A DNA stretch of 64,000 nucleotides. It comes from Betaproteobacteria bacterium. GTDB taxonomy: Bacteria > Pseudomonadota > Gammaproteobacteria > Burkholderiales > SG8-39. The stretch is taken from the NCBI GenBank assembly GCA_009693435.1, contig SHXF01000001.1:124001-188000 (forward strand). Direction: 5' to 3'. Positions 8,564 to 17,057 of the stretch are shown here, in pieces. The position numbers were made by a program, and so were the translations under genes. Numbering within the stretch: the first letter of the stretch is position 1; each line of letters starts with the position of its first letter. The notes below the pieces were generated by a model that was not told where the DNA came from, searched no databases, and worked only from the letters and a program-made list of their open reading frames with translations.

Positions 8564-10318
8564 ATGAGCAGGGGCATCCGCATTGTCCGCAATCTCTATC
8601 GCGATTCCGTATCGCTGATGCAGTTGTCCGACATCCTGGGCAGGAGGCAGGGAGTGCAGCAGGCATCGGTGGTCATGGCGACGCCGGCCAACATCGGCCT
8701 GCTGCGCGACGCGGGCTTCATCTCCGGCGCGGTTACGGCAAGCCCGAGCGATCTGCTGATCGTGTTGCGTGGCGCGAACGACAACGCCCTCGCGCGCGCG
8801 ATGGACGCGGCGGAAAGAGCGCTGAATGACGTGCCCGCCGCGGCAGGCGGCGAGGGGCCGGGCGGGATGGCTCCCAGGAGCATCGAGATGGCGCTGGCCG
8901 CCGACGCGGGCGCCAATTTCGCGCTGATCTCCACCCCGGGCGAGTACGCGGCGGCAGAGGCGATGAAAGCGCTGCGCCTCGGATTGAACGTGATGCTGTT
9001 CAGCGACAATATTTCCGCGGAAGACGAAGTCGCTCTGAAGCGGTTCTCGCGCGACGCCGGCCTGTTGTTGATGGGGCCGGACTGCGGCACCGCCATCATC
9101 AACGGCGTGCCTCTGGGATTCGCCAACGCGGTGCGGCGCGGGCCCATCGGCTGCGTCGCGGCTTCGGGCACCGGACTGCAGCAGGTAACCTGCCTTATCG
9201 ACCGGCTGGGCATGGGCATTTCGCAGGCGATCGGCACCGGCGGTCATGATCTGAGCGAGGCGGTGGGTGGCATCACCATGCTGCAGGGGATAGCCGCGCT
9301 CGGCAAGGACAAGGCGACGACGGTGCTGGTGCTGATCTCCAAGCCGCCCGCGCCGGCAGTGGCGAAGAAAGTGCTCGCGGCTGCGAGCAAGGTCGGCAAA
9401 CCGGTGGTGGTGAACTTCATCGGCGCCGACCCAAGCACGATCACCGGCAAGAATCTTCATCCCGTGACTACGCTGGAACAAGCCGCTGCCGCCGCGGTGG
9501 CGCTGGCCCGCGGGGATCAACCTGTTGCGTCTCGCGCGAAGGTGCGTCTTGCAAAGCCTTTCCGGTTCGCGTCGGGCCAGCGTTATATACGCGGACTCTA
9601 CAGCGGCGGCACGTTCTGCTACGAGGCATCGCTGCTGCTGGGCAAGGCGCTCGGCAGATCGGCGGCACGGGTATGGTCGAATGCGCCGGTCAACGAGGAC
9701 GACTCGCTGGAGGACGTCTGGCACAGTCGCGAGCACACCCTGGTCGATCTCGGCGACGATGTGTTCACGCGCGGGCGACCGCATCCCATGATCGACCATC
9801 GCCTGCGCAACGAGCGCCTGCTCGCCGAGGCGGATGATCCGGAAGTGGCGGTCATCCTGTTCGATGTGGTGCTCGGCCATGGATCGCATGCGGATCCGGC
9901 GGGGGAAGTGGTCGCTGCGATTGCCGCGGCCCGGGCGCGCGCGCTGAAACGGAAAAAGCAGATGGCGTTCGTCGGATTCGTCTGCGGCACGCCTGATGAT
10001 CCGCAGGATCTGGGAAAGCAGGAGTCCGCGTTGCGTGCCGCCGGGGTGCAACTGGCATCGAGCAATGCCGCGGCTGTGCGGCTCGCGGCGGCGCTGGTTG
10101 TCGCGGCAGCCGTGCCCGCCCGCCGTGCCGCAACTGCAGGACGCGTTGCCCCTCGGCTGAAGCGCACAGCAAATTCGACAGTAAAGCGGCGGACAGCAAA
10201 GACGACAACAAAGACGACAACAGAGACGACAGCAAAGACGACAGCAAAGACGACAGCAAAGACGACAACAAAGACGACAGTGCGGCGGCCATCCACACAG
10301 GTGGGAGGACGCAGATGA
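8564..10318 (+). CDS. fdrA: FdrA-family protein, probable oxamate carbamoyltransferase component
   Basis: A 584-residue protein with a succinyl-CoA-synthetase-like fold: a CoA-binding-like domain in the first 270 residues (LLLMGPDCGTAI, VAASGTGLQQVTCL) and a ligase-like domain after it. The E. coli homologue (allF) was reported as part of oxamate carbamoyltransferase, together with YlbE/AllG and YlbF/AllH. The last 60 residues are a lysine-threonine-rich low-complexity tail made by a 12-bp tandem repeat and are not a family feature. The start at 8564 directly follows a TAG, with GAAGG upstream. The stop overlaps the next ATG (ATGA), so the pair is coupled. Confidence 0.88.
   Translation: MSRGIRIVRNLYRDSVSLMQLSDILGRRQGVQQASVVMATPANIGLLRDAGFISGAVTASPSDLLIVLRGANDNALARAMDAAERALNDVPAAAGGEGPGGMAPRSIEMALAADAGANFALISTPGEYAAAEAMKALRLGLNVMLFSDNISAEDEVALKRFSRDAGLLLMGPDCGTAIINGVPLGFANAVRRGPIGCVAASGTGLQQVTCLIDRLGMGISQAIGTGGHDLSEAVGGITMLQGIAALGKDKATTVLVLISKPPAPAVAKKVLAAASKVGKPVVVNFIGADPSTITGKNLHPVTTLEQAAAAAVALARGDQPVASRAKVRLAKPFRFASGQRYIRGLYSGGTFCYEASLLLGKALGRSAARVWSNAPVNEDDSLEDVWHSREHTLVDLGDDVFTRGRPHPMIDHRLRNERLLAEADDPEVAVILFDVVLGHGSHADPAGEVVAAIAAARARALKRKKQMAFVGFVCGTPDDPQDLGKQESALRAAGVQLASSNAAAVRLAAALVVAAAVPARRAATAGRVAPRLKRTANSTVKRRTAKTTTKTTTETTAKTTAKTTAKTTTKTTVRRPSTQVGGRR
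10198..10281 (+). repeat. 12-bp tandem repeat, 7 copies, inside the fdrA 3' end
   Basis: Seven copies of AAAGACGACARC, with small variants (AGAGACGACAGC in copy 3, a final T in copy 7). In frame they encode Lys/Glu-Thr-Thr-Thr/Ala units. The repeat makes the end of fdrA strongly basic and lies about 35 bases before the next gene. Confidence 0.95.
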
Positions 10319-11739
10319 AAAAATTGCTGGGACAACCGATGCACGTGGTGAACGTTGGCATTGCGTCGTTCGGCGCGCCGGTGCGCGGCAGCGGCGGCGT
10401 CGTGACGCAACTGGAGTGGTCGCCGCCTGCATTGGGGGATCGCGCGATCGGCGCCAGTCTCGCGCGCCTCGTCCGCCATCCCGCGGTCGAGGCGGCGAAC
10501 AAGCAGGCGTTCGACGCGTACTGCGCCGCTTCGCCTGTGCTGGAGGGCATCGACGTTGCCGGGGAGTGCATTCCCGGCATGCACGGGAAAACCATCCTGC
10601 ACGCCGGGCCACCGATCGCATGGGAGCGGATGTGCGGACCGATGCAGGGGGCCATCGTCGGTGCGGTGCTGCATGAAGGCTGGGCGGCCGATGCATCGAG
10701 CGCGCGCGTCATGGCCGGATCGGGCGAGATCCGCTTCGCGCCCTGTCACCATCACAGTGCGGTAGGCCCGATGTCGGGCATCATCAGTCCGTCGATGCCG
10801 GTGTGGATCATCCGCAACGCCGTTGCCGGGCCGCGCGGCGGCAATGTCGCCTTCAGTAACATGAATGAAGGGCTGGGCAAAGTGCTGCGCTTCGGCGCCA
10901 ACAGCCCGGAGGTGCTGGAGCGTCTGGCATGGATGCGCGCGGTGCTGGCGCCAGTGCTGCAGGCGGGATTGAAGGTGCTCGGGCCGCTGGAACTCAAGCC
11001 GCTGATGGCGCAGGCGCTGCACATGGGCGACGAAGTGCACAACCGCAATGCCGCCGCATCCGGCCTGCTGCTGAAGAAACTCGTGCCGGCACTGCTCGGG
11101 TCCGGCGCGCCGCTCGCGGACATCGCCGCGGTGGTGGGCTTCATCGCTGGCAACGATCACTTCTTCCTCAATTTATCCATGGCGGCCAGCAAGGCCATGC
11201 TGGACGCCGCAGCCGGTATCGCCGGCAGCAGCATGCTGACAGTGATGTGCCGCAACGGCGTGGACTTCGGCATACGCATGAGCGGCACCGGCGAGCAGTG
11301 GTTTACGTCGCCCGCGCCGGTGGTGAATGGCCTCTACTTCCCGGGCTACAGCATTGCCGACGCCGCGCCCGACCTGGGTGACAGCGCGATCATTGAAACG
11401 GCGGGCCTGGGCGGCTTTGCCATGGCCGCAGCACCGGCCATCGTCAAGTTCGTCGGCGGCACGCCTCAGGACGCCATTGCCAACACCCTGGCCATGACGC
11501 ACATCACGCTGGGGCGCAACAACGCTTTCACCCTGCCCGCCATCAATTTCGGCGGCACGCCGGCCGGAATCGATGCGCGCAAGGTGGTGGACACGGGCAT
11601 CCTGCCGGTCATCAACACCGGCATCGCACACCGCGAAGAGGGCATAGGGCAGATCGGCGCGGGGGTTACGCGCGCGCCGTTGCCGTGCTTCACTCAGGCG
11701 ATTGCCGGGTTGGCGGGGCAATTGGATGTCGATCGCTGA
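10315..11739 (+). CDS. DUF1116 protein (YlbE/AllG family)
   Basis: A 474-residue cytosolic protein of the DUF1116 family, found next to FdrA in allantoin/oxamate gene clusters; the E. coli relative is reported as the second component of oxamate carbamoyltransferase. Conserved stretches include AGECIPGMHGKTILHAGPPI, FAPCHHHSAVGPMSGI, NRNAAAS and MCRNGVDFGIRMSGTG. It is longer than the roughly 420-residue E. coli protein, mainly at the C-terminus. The ATGA overlap with fdrA indicates tight coupling. The third partner (DUF2877, AllH) and a carbamate kinase are not found downstream, where a CDGSH gene follows. Confidence 0.87.
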   Translation: MKKLLGQPMHVVNVGIASFGAPVRGSGGVVTQLEWSPPALGDRAIGASLARLVRHPAVEAANKQAFDAYCAASPVLEGIDVAGECIPGMHGKTILHAGPPIAWERMCGPMQGAIVGAVLHEGWAADASSARVMAGSGEIRFAPCHHHSAVGPMSGIISPSMPVWIIRNAVAGPRGGNVAFSNMNEGLGKVLRFGANSPEVLERLAWMRAVLAPVLQAGLKVLGPLELKPLMAQALHMGDEVHNRNAAASGLLLKKLVPALLGSGAPLADIAAVVGFIAGNDHFFLNLSMAASKAMLDAAAGIAGSSMLTVMCRNGVDFGIRMSGTGEQWFTSPAPVVNGLYFPGYSIADAAPDLGDSAIIETAGLGGFAMAAAPAIVKFVGGTPQDAIANTLAMTHITLGRNNAFTLPAINFGGTPAGIDARKVVDTGILPVINTGIAHREEGIGQIGAGVTRAPLPCFTQAIAGLAGQLDVDR

Positions 11740-11903
11740 AATAGGGGTCGCCGAGAGCCGGCCGATCGCCGTGGGCACTCAGACCATCGTGGACAGCGCC
11801 GATAGAATTTCTCGAGGGCGGGGACACCCGACCCGCACTCTGTGGCGCGTTATACTGCAGGCGATCACAAAAAAGCCGATTGAATAACCCTCAGGAGCAT
11901 GTC

Positions 11904-12143
11904 ATGGCAGAACCCGTTATTGCCCAGAAAACCCCTTACGGCACCGAACTCACCTCGGGCGACTACTGGTGGTGTGCCTGCGGCCAGTCGAAGAAACAGC
12001 CGTTCTGCGACGGCACGCACAAGGGATCGGGGTTCGTACCGACCAAGTTCACCGTGACCGAGGCAGAGAAAGTCTGGCTGTGCGGCTGCAAGCAGACGAA
12101 AAACCAGCCGCGCTGCGACGGATCGCACAAGGCATTGACCTGA
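11904..12143 (+). CDS. Double CDGSH iron-sulfur domain protein
   Basis: A 79-residue protein with two CDGSH-type [2Fe-2S] sites of the 3Cys-1His kind: Cys24, Cys26, Cys35, His39 and Cys60, Cys62, Cys71, His75. Tandem CDGSH proteins in bacteria resemble mitochondrial MiNT; a redox or cluster-transfer role is expected but unproven. ATG 11904 is preferred over an upstream TTG because AGGAG sits 7 bases before it. A TATACT sequence at 11851-11856 could be its -10 box, without a good -35. It converges on the phoH-like gene. Confidence 0.93.
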   Translation: MAEPVIAQKTPYGTELTSGDYWWCACGQSKKQPFCDGTHKGSGFVPTKFTVTEAEKVWLCGCKQTKNQPRCDGSHKALT

Positions 12144-12208
12144 GAGGCATCGATCTAAACCTAAGGGGCATTGAACCAGGGGCATCGCCTCCTCGTTCAG
12201 CGAACCGT

Positions 12209-13726
12209 CTATAGCACTTCCGCCGCGTGATCGGCGAGGCGGGAACGTTCGCCGCGCTGCAGGGTGACGTGGCCGGAATGCGCCCAGCCCTTGAATCGGT
12301 CGACCACATAGGTCAGGCCGGAGCTGCCTTCGGTCAGGTAGGGCGTGTCGATCTGCGCGATATTTCCCAGGCACACCACCTTGGTCCCGGGGCCGGCGCG
12401 GGTGATGAGCGTCTTCATCTGCTTGGGCGTCAGGTTCTGCGCCTCGTCGATGATCAGATACTTGCTGAGAAACGTGCGGCCGCGCATGAAGTTGAGCGAC
12501 TTGATCTTGATGCGCGAGCGTATCAGGTCACGGGTTGCCGCGCGCCCCCATTCGCCGGCTTCGTCATCGGTCTTGTTCAGCACGTCGAGGTTGTCCTCGA
12601 GCGCGCCCATCCACGGGGTCATTTTTTCCTCTTCGGTCCCGGGAAGAAAACCGATGTCTTCCCCGACCGGCACCGTGACCCGCGTCATGATGATTTCCGA
12701 ATAGAGCTTGTGCTCCAGCGTCTGCATCAGGCCGGCGGCAAGCGTGAGCAGCGTCTTGCCGGTGCCGGCCTGGCCTAGCAGGGTGACAAAGTCGATTTCC
12801 GGGCTCATCAGCAGGTTCAACGCGAAATTCTGCTCGCGGTTGCGCGAGGTGATGCCCCACACGTTGCTCTTCTGGTAACTGTAGTCCTTGATCGTCTCGA
12901 GTACCGCGGTGCGGTTGGAGACCTCGCGCACCACGGCATACAAGGGCCGCTCGCCTTCCTGATAGACGAACTCGTTGAGCTGCAGTTTCTGGCACAGCGG
13001 GCCACGCACGCGGTAGTAGTTGCGGCCGTCCTTCTTCCAGGACTCCATGTCGTGCCCGTGCTCATCCCAGAAACTGGCCGGCAGTTCGCGCAGCCCGGTG
13101 TAGAGGAGGTCGGTGTCCTCCAGCACCTTGTCGTTGAAATAGTCTTCGGCATGCAGGCCCAGCGAGCGGGCCTTGATGCGCATGTTGATGTCCTTGCTGA
13201 CCAGGATCACCTGGCGTTGCTGCTGCTTCTTCTGCAGATAGATCAGCACGCCAATGATGTGGTTGTCGGCCTTGCCCATGGGCAGGCTGGCTGGAATATG
13301 GCCATTGATGGCTTCGATCTGCATGAACAATCTGCCGCTGGCCGAATCGGCCGCGTGGCGTTGCAGCGGAATGCCATTGGCGATCTCGCCTTCGCCCTTG
13401 CTGACGATTTCATCCAGGAAACGGCTCGCTTGGCGCGCATTTCGCGCGACCTCGGACATGCCTTTCTTGTTGTTGTCCAGTTCCTCCAGGGTCATGATGG
13501 GGAGGAATACGTCATGCTCTTCGAAGCGGAACAGGCTGGTGGGATCGTGCATCAGCACGTTGGTATCAAGTACGAACAGCTTGGGGGTCGCCTTCTGCGC
13601 CGGCGCCCTGAATTTTCGTCGCGAAGAGGGTTTGCTTTGCAAGACGGCCCTGGTTTCCTGGTCTTCCCGTGCGGCTTGCGGGCCGGGGAGGTCCGGGGTC
13701 AGGGACCCGTCAGACGGTTTTAACAA
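12209..13726 (-). CDS. PhoH-family ATPase with N-terminal PIN domain (PhoH2/YlaK type)
   Basis: A 505-residue protein. The N-terminal PIN ribonuclease-like domain begins at KLFVLDTNVLMHDP (about residue 49), and the C-terminal PhoH domain carries Walker A GQAGTGKT and Walker B LIIDEAQN. PIN-PhoH fusions are reported to have RNA unwinding and cleavage activity. The start is unusual: TTG at 13726, inside the last codons of the peroxiredoxin gene, with a strong GGAGG 9 bases upstream. No ATG occurs before the PIN core. The 17-bp overlap implies co-expression with the peroxiredoxin. Confidence 0.93.
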   Translation of the reverse strand: MLKPSDGSLTPDLPGPQAAREDQETRAVLQSKPSSRRKFRAPAQKATPKLFVLDTNVLMHDPTSLFRFEEHDVFLPIMTLEELDNNKKGMSEVARNARQASRFLDEIVSKGEGEIANGIPLQRHAADSASGRLFMQIEAINGHIPASLPMGKADNHIIGVLIYLQKKQQQRQVILVSKDINMRIKARSLGLHAEDYFNDKVLEDTDLLYTGLRELPASFWDEHGHDMESWKKDGRNYYRVRGPLCQKLQLNEFVYQEGERPLYAVVREVSNRTAVLETIKDYSYQKSNVWGITSRNREQNFALNLLMSPEIDFVTLLGQAGTGKTLLTLAAGLMQTLEHKLYSEIIMTRVTVPVGEDIGFLPGTEEEKMTPWMGALEDNLDVLNKTDDEAGEWGRAATRDLIRSRIKIKSLNFMRGRTFLSKYLIIDEAQNLTPKQMKTLITRAGPGTKVVCLGNIAQIDTPYLTEGSSGLTYVVDRFKGWAHSGHVTLQRGERSRLADHAAEVL

Positions 13727-14225
13727 AGTCGAGTACCTCCTGTACGTGTCCAGGAACCTTCACACCCCGCCACTCGCGCCGGATGGCGCCCTTACGGTCG
13801 AGCACGAAGGTGCTGCGCTCGATGCCGCGCACCTGCTTGCCGTACATGTTTTTCATCTTCATCACGCCGAACAGCGCGCAGACCGTTTCGTCTTCGTCGG
13901 AGAGCAATTCGAACGGAAAGGCCATCTTGGTCTTGAAATTCTGGTGGGATTTGAGGCTGTCGCGGGAAATGCCGCAAATGGCGGCGCCCGCTTTGCTGAA
14001 CTCGGGCCAGGCATCGCGGAACTGCATGCCCTCGGTGGTGCACCCGGGGGTGTTGTCCTTGGGATAAAAATACAGCACCAGCAGCCTGGATTCGAGGGTG
14101 GAGAGGCGGAATTCGCCTCCGGCAGTGCTGGGCAGCGAGAAATCGCCGATGGAAGACACTGCGGATTTGCGGCCGGCTTCAGGCTTGCTGCCTGATGCGG
14201 GCTTACTGCCGGAGGTACTGGGCAT
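13710..14225 (-). CDS. bcp: Thioredoxin-dependent peroxiredoxin, PrxQ/BCP type
   Basis: A 171-residue cytosolic peroxidase reducing hydrogen and organic peroxides. The first 22 residues are a low-complexity Ser/Lys/Gly extension. The thioredoxin-fold core follows, with YFYPKDNTPGCTTEGMQF and peroxidatic Cys62. The usual resolving Cys five residues later is Met67; two other Cys (AAICGI, ETVCALFG) could serve instead. The gene overlaps the downstream phoH-like start by 17 bp. Confidence 0.9.
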   Translation of the reverse strand: MPSTSGSKPASGSKPEAGRKSAVSSIGDFSLPSTAGGEFRLSTLESRLLVLYFYPKDNTPGCTTEGMQFRDAWPEFSKAGAAICGISRDSLKSHQNFKTKMAFPFELLSDEDETVCALFGVMKMKNMYGKQVRGIERSTFVLDRKGAIRREWRGVKVPGHVQEVLDFVKTV

Positions 14226-14385
14226 CTATGCCTGGATCCCTGAAATGGATGTGGTCCTGCGGGTGCGTTTGCCTATTGTTACCAAAATGGACGGGGAAAG
14301 CCAGTTGATTGTGCGAGCCCGTCATGACAGGAAGAATTGCAGGCCGGTGGTCAGCGTCCCCGGCGAAAGCCCGGAAACAGCGCGC

Positions 14386-15294
14386 TCACGTGAGGAACTC
14401 GCTGCCTTGCAGCGCGACAGTGCCGGAGCGCCCGGCGATTTTACCCATGCCGACTTCGTGCCGCGGCAACCGCATCCAGTTCAGCGACTCGGCCATGTCG
14501 CGCAGCGATACGAGTTCGTATCCCTGGCGTTTCCAGCCCTCGAGCAACTGTTCCAGCACCGGCAGCAGCTTCATCCCTTCCAGCTCCGCGTGGAGCGTAT
14601 AGACGTGCCCCGACGCGGTCGCCGCCTCGGTGCGCCCGAGCAGGCTGGCTACGACATTGTCCGAGGTGATTCCCGCCAATCCGATCAGTTCATCGAGGGT
14701 GGGCAGCGTCGTCGGCAATTGCGGGCAGGCAATGATCTCCGCGTTGTAAACTGGCACGAAAGGGCGGGTGCCGCGGGTATCGGAGCAGTAATGAAATCCG
14801 AGCCGCTGGGTAAGCCGCAAGGCGTGCACGTTCATCTGCCAGCCTGCGGCGCCATGCACCCGCGCGGGCTCCCCGAATATTCTTTCGAATGCGAGACAGG
14901 CGGCCGCCATTTCCTCGCCGGTCCAGGAGGCGTCTTTGTGCGCCACATTGTCCTGCCACTTCACGTGATCCCAGGTGTGTATGCCCGTTTCGAAGCCGGC
15001 ATCCCTGACGTTGCGCATGATGTCGGCACAGCGCCTGCCGATGTCCGGACCGGGAAGCAGGGTGCCATAGAGCAGGGTCAGCAAGCCGTAATGGCTCAGT
15101 ACCGAAGTGCGCGACACTTTGTTGAGAAAACCGCGGCGGAACGCCCGGGTGATCGCGCGGCCGGTGTGGTCCCGGCCCAGCGAAAAAAGAAATGTCGCCC
15201 CTGCACCGTGTTTCTTCAGCACTTCGACCAGCCTTGGCACACCCTCGCGCGTGCCGCGGTAGGTATCCACGTCGATTTTCAGGGCAAGTTTCAT
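14386..15294 (-). CDS. arnD: 4-deoxy-4-formamido-L-arabinose-phosphoundecaprenol deformylase
   Basis: A 302-residue NodB-type polysaccharide deacetylase. The motif LALKIDVDTYRGTREGVPRL at the N-terminus and HTWDHVKWQD in the middle are ArnD hallmarks and supply the catalytic Asp and metal-binding His residues. The enzyme removes the formyl group from Und-P-Ara4FN before transfer to lipid A, which lowers sensitivity to cationic peptides and polymyxin. It lies 95 bases downstream of the decarboxylase gene, last of the arn genes here. arnT is not in the window. Confidence 0.92.
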   Translation of the reverse strand: MKLALKIDVDTYRGTREGVPRLVEVLKKHGAGATFLFSLGRDHTGRAITRAFRRGFLNKVSRTSVLSHYGLLTLLYGTLLPGPDIGRRCADIMRNVRDAGFETGIHTWDHVKWQDNVAHKDASWTGEEMAAACLAFERIFGEPARVHGAAGWQMNVHALRLTQRLGFHYCSDTRGTRPFVPVYNAEIIACPQLPTTLPTLDELIGLAGITSDNVVASLLGRTEAATASGHVYTLHAELEGMKLLPVLEQLLEGWKRQGYELVSLRDMAESLNWMRLPRHEVGMGKIAGRSGTVALQGSEFLT

Positions 15295-15389
15295 CGGAAT
15301 TTACGGATTGGAAACGCGCAGGGCGCCGACGCCGGCATTCGCGTTGGCAATCGCACCGGCCGGCGCATTGAGGGAAACCGCCGCCTTCT

Positions 15390-16442
15390 TCAATCCACCA
15401 GCCGGCGCGCTTCAGCCACATCGCCGCGATAAGCGTCGAATATCCCCTTGAGTGCCTGCTGCATGTTGAAGCGCGGCTTCCAGCCGAGGTCCTTGCGGGT
15501 GTTGGCAATGCCCGGAACCCGGTTTTGCACGTCCTGGTAGCCCTCGCCGTAATAGCGGCCCGCGGTAGTGGTCACGAGTTTGACTTTCCTTGCGCTGTCA
15601 CGGTACTCGGGATATTGCGCGGCCAGTTCGAGCATCATCGTGGCCAGTTCGCGTATCGAGAAATTGTTCCGGGGATTGCCGATGTTGTAGATCTTGCCGG
15701 TGGCAATGCCCTCAGGGTTCGCGATGATCTTCAGCAGTGCGTCTATGCCGTCTTCGATATAGGTAAACGCCCGCTTCTGCCGCCCGCCGTCGACCAGCTG
15801 TATGTTTTCGCCGCGCACGATATGGCCGAAAAACTGGGTGATCACGCGCGAACTGCCTTCCTTCGCGGTATTGATCGAATCCAGTCCCGCGCCTATCCAG
15901 TTGAACGGCCGGAACAGCGTGTAATCGAGCTGCTCCTGCATGCCGTAGGCATGGATCACCCGGTCCATGAGCTGCTTGGAGCAGGCATAGATCCAGCGCG
16001 GCTTGTTGATCGGGCCATACACCAGATGCGTCGTCTCCGGATTGAACTCGCGATCGGCGGACATTCCGTAGACCTCGGAGGTGGACGGAAAAATCAACCG
16101 CTTCCCGTGCTTGACGCAGGAACGCACGATGGGCAGGTTGGCTTCGAAGTCGAGTTCGAACACCCGCAGCGGTTCCTTGACATAGGTCGCCGGCGTGGCG
16201 ATGGCCACCAGGGGCAGGATCGCGTCGCATTTGCGGATGTGATACTCGATCCACTCGCGGTTGATGGTGATGTCGCCCTCGAAAAAGTGAAAGCGCGGTT
16301 CGCCCATCAGGTCTTCGATCCGGTCCGACTGCATGTCCATTCCGTACACATCCCAGTCGGTGGCCGCGATGATGCGCTTGGTCAGGTGGTGGCCGATGAA
16401 ACCGTTGACGCCCAGGATCAGTATTTTTTTCATTGTCGCCAT
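15390..16442 (-). CDS. UDP-glucuronate decarboxylase (ArnA C-terminal-domain homologue, separate gene)
   Basis: A 350-residue short-chain dehydrogenase. The Rossmann motif GVNGFIGHHL is at residue 11 on, the catalytic Tyr/Lys pair is in YACSKQ, and GYQDVQNRVP near the C-terminus holds the Arg characteristic of ArnA decarboxylase. It would oxidise and decarboxylate UDP-GlcA to UDP-4-keto-arabinose, the substrate of ArnB. In E. coli this domain is fused behind a formyltransferase; here the two are separate genes 1.3 kb apart. Starts at ATG 16442 or 16433 are both possible. Confidence 0.92.
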   Translation of the reverse strand: MATMKKILILGVNGFIGHHLTKRIIAATDWDVYGMDMQSDRIEDLMGEPRFHFFEGDITINREWIEYHIRKCDAILPLVAIATPATYVKEPLRVFELDFEANLPIVRSCVKHGKRLIFPSTSEVYGMSADREFNPETTHLVYGPINKPRWIYACSKQLMDRVIHAYGMQEQLDYTLFRPFNWIGAGLDSINTAKEGSSRVITQFFGHIVRGENIQLVDGGRQKRAFTYIEDGIDALLKIIANPEGIATGKIYNIGNPRNNFSIRELATMMLELAAQYPEYRDSARKVKLVTTTAGRYYGEGYQDVQNRVPGIANTRKDLGWKPRFNMQQALKGIFDAYRGDVAEARRLVD

Positions 16443-16592
16443 GTTCGAAGTGCCTTAACCAATTAATTCTCGATCCGGATTCACTAAATCGCCAAAAAAT
16501 TCCATGCTCAAGTGAGGGGAAATCGCCTTACCAAGGTCGTCCGCTGCGGTCGCTCTGCAGAACTCGTTCGCCGTGCGCGCACTCCCCACCGT

Positions 16593-17057
16593 TCATATCA
16601 ACTCCGAGCGATGGCTCTTGATCCAGTTGAGGACCGATTCCCGCAATGCTCTGGCCGCAGCGATGAGGCTCCCGGTTTCCGCTTCCGTAACATCGACCGC
16701 GCCCGTGTACTCCAATTCGGTGCGCTTGCGGTGTGCGCGATCAAGCGCGAGTGCGATGGAAGAATCGATGCCGGAATTATGCGTCGGGACCTGGGATACG
16801 AGTTGGCGGTGCCCCTCCCTCGCGGCAGTCCGGTAGTCGTTCGCCCGCAGTGCCGCGAGCGCGAGATAGTGCGCCGCCGCGTAGGCGAGCTGGTATCGAA
16901 CTTCCAACGGATTTCCCTTCAATCCAGCGCCTGCGAGGCTGCCTTGCGCCAATTCGAGAAGCCGCTGGATTTCGGCAGCCGATGTGGCTTCCGGTTTGAG
17001 CGCCCCGGTGCGTTCAAGATTTCGGAGATTCTGGCTTGGCCAGCTTGCCGAGGACAT
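16593..17057 (-). CDS. HEPN-domain protein (SAV_6107-like), putative toxin partner
   Basis: A 154-residue, mostly helical protein resembling HEPN domains of the SAV_6107 type (stretch YQLAYAAAHYLALAALR). Such proteins pair with nucleotidyltransferases as toxin-antitoxin modules. A possible HEPN R-x6-H motif is Arg76...His83; the position usually carrying R-N-x-H in the last helices reads DRAHRKRTELEY, so catalytic competence is uncertain. The ATG lies within the end of the MNT gene (44-bp overlap), so both are one transcript. The module splits the arn genes. Confidence 0.75.
   Translation of the reverse strand: MSSASWPSQNLRNLERTGALKPEATSAAEIQRLLELAQGSLAGAGLKGNPLEVRYQLAYAAAHYLALAALRANDYRTAAREGHRQLVSQVPTHNSGIDSSIALALDRAHRKRTELEYTGAVDVTEAETGSLIAAARALRESVLNWIKSHRSELI

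Noticed and set aside
8450..10696. 748-codon minus-strand frame opposite fdrA
   Set aside because: Antisense shadow of a high-GC gene; composition is Arg/Pro/His-rich with no recognisable domain.
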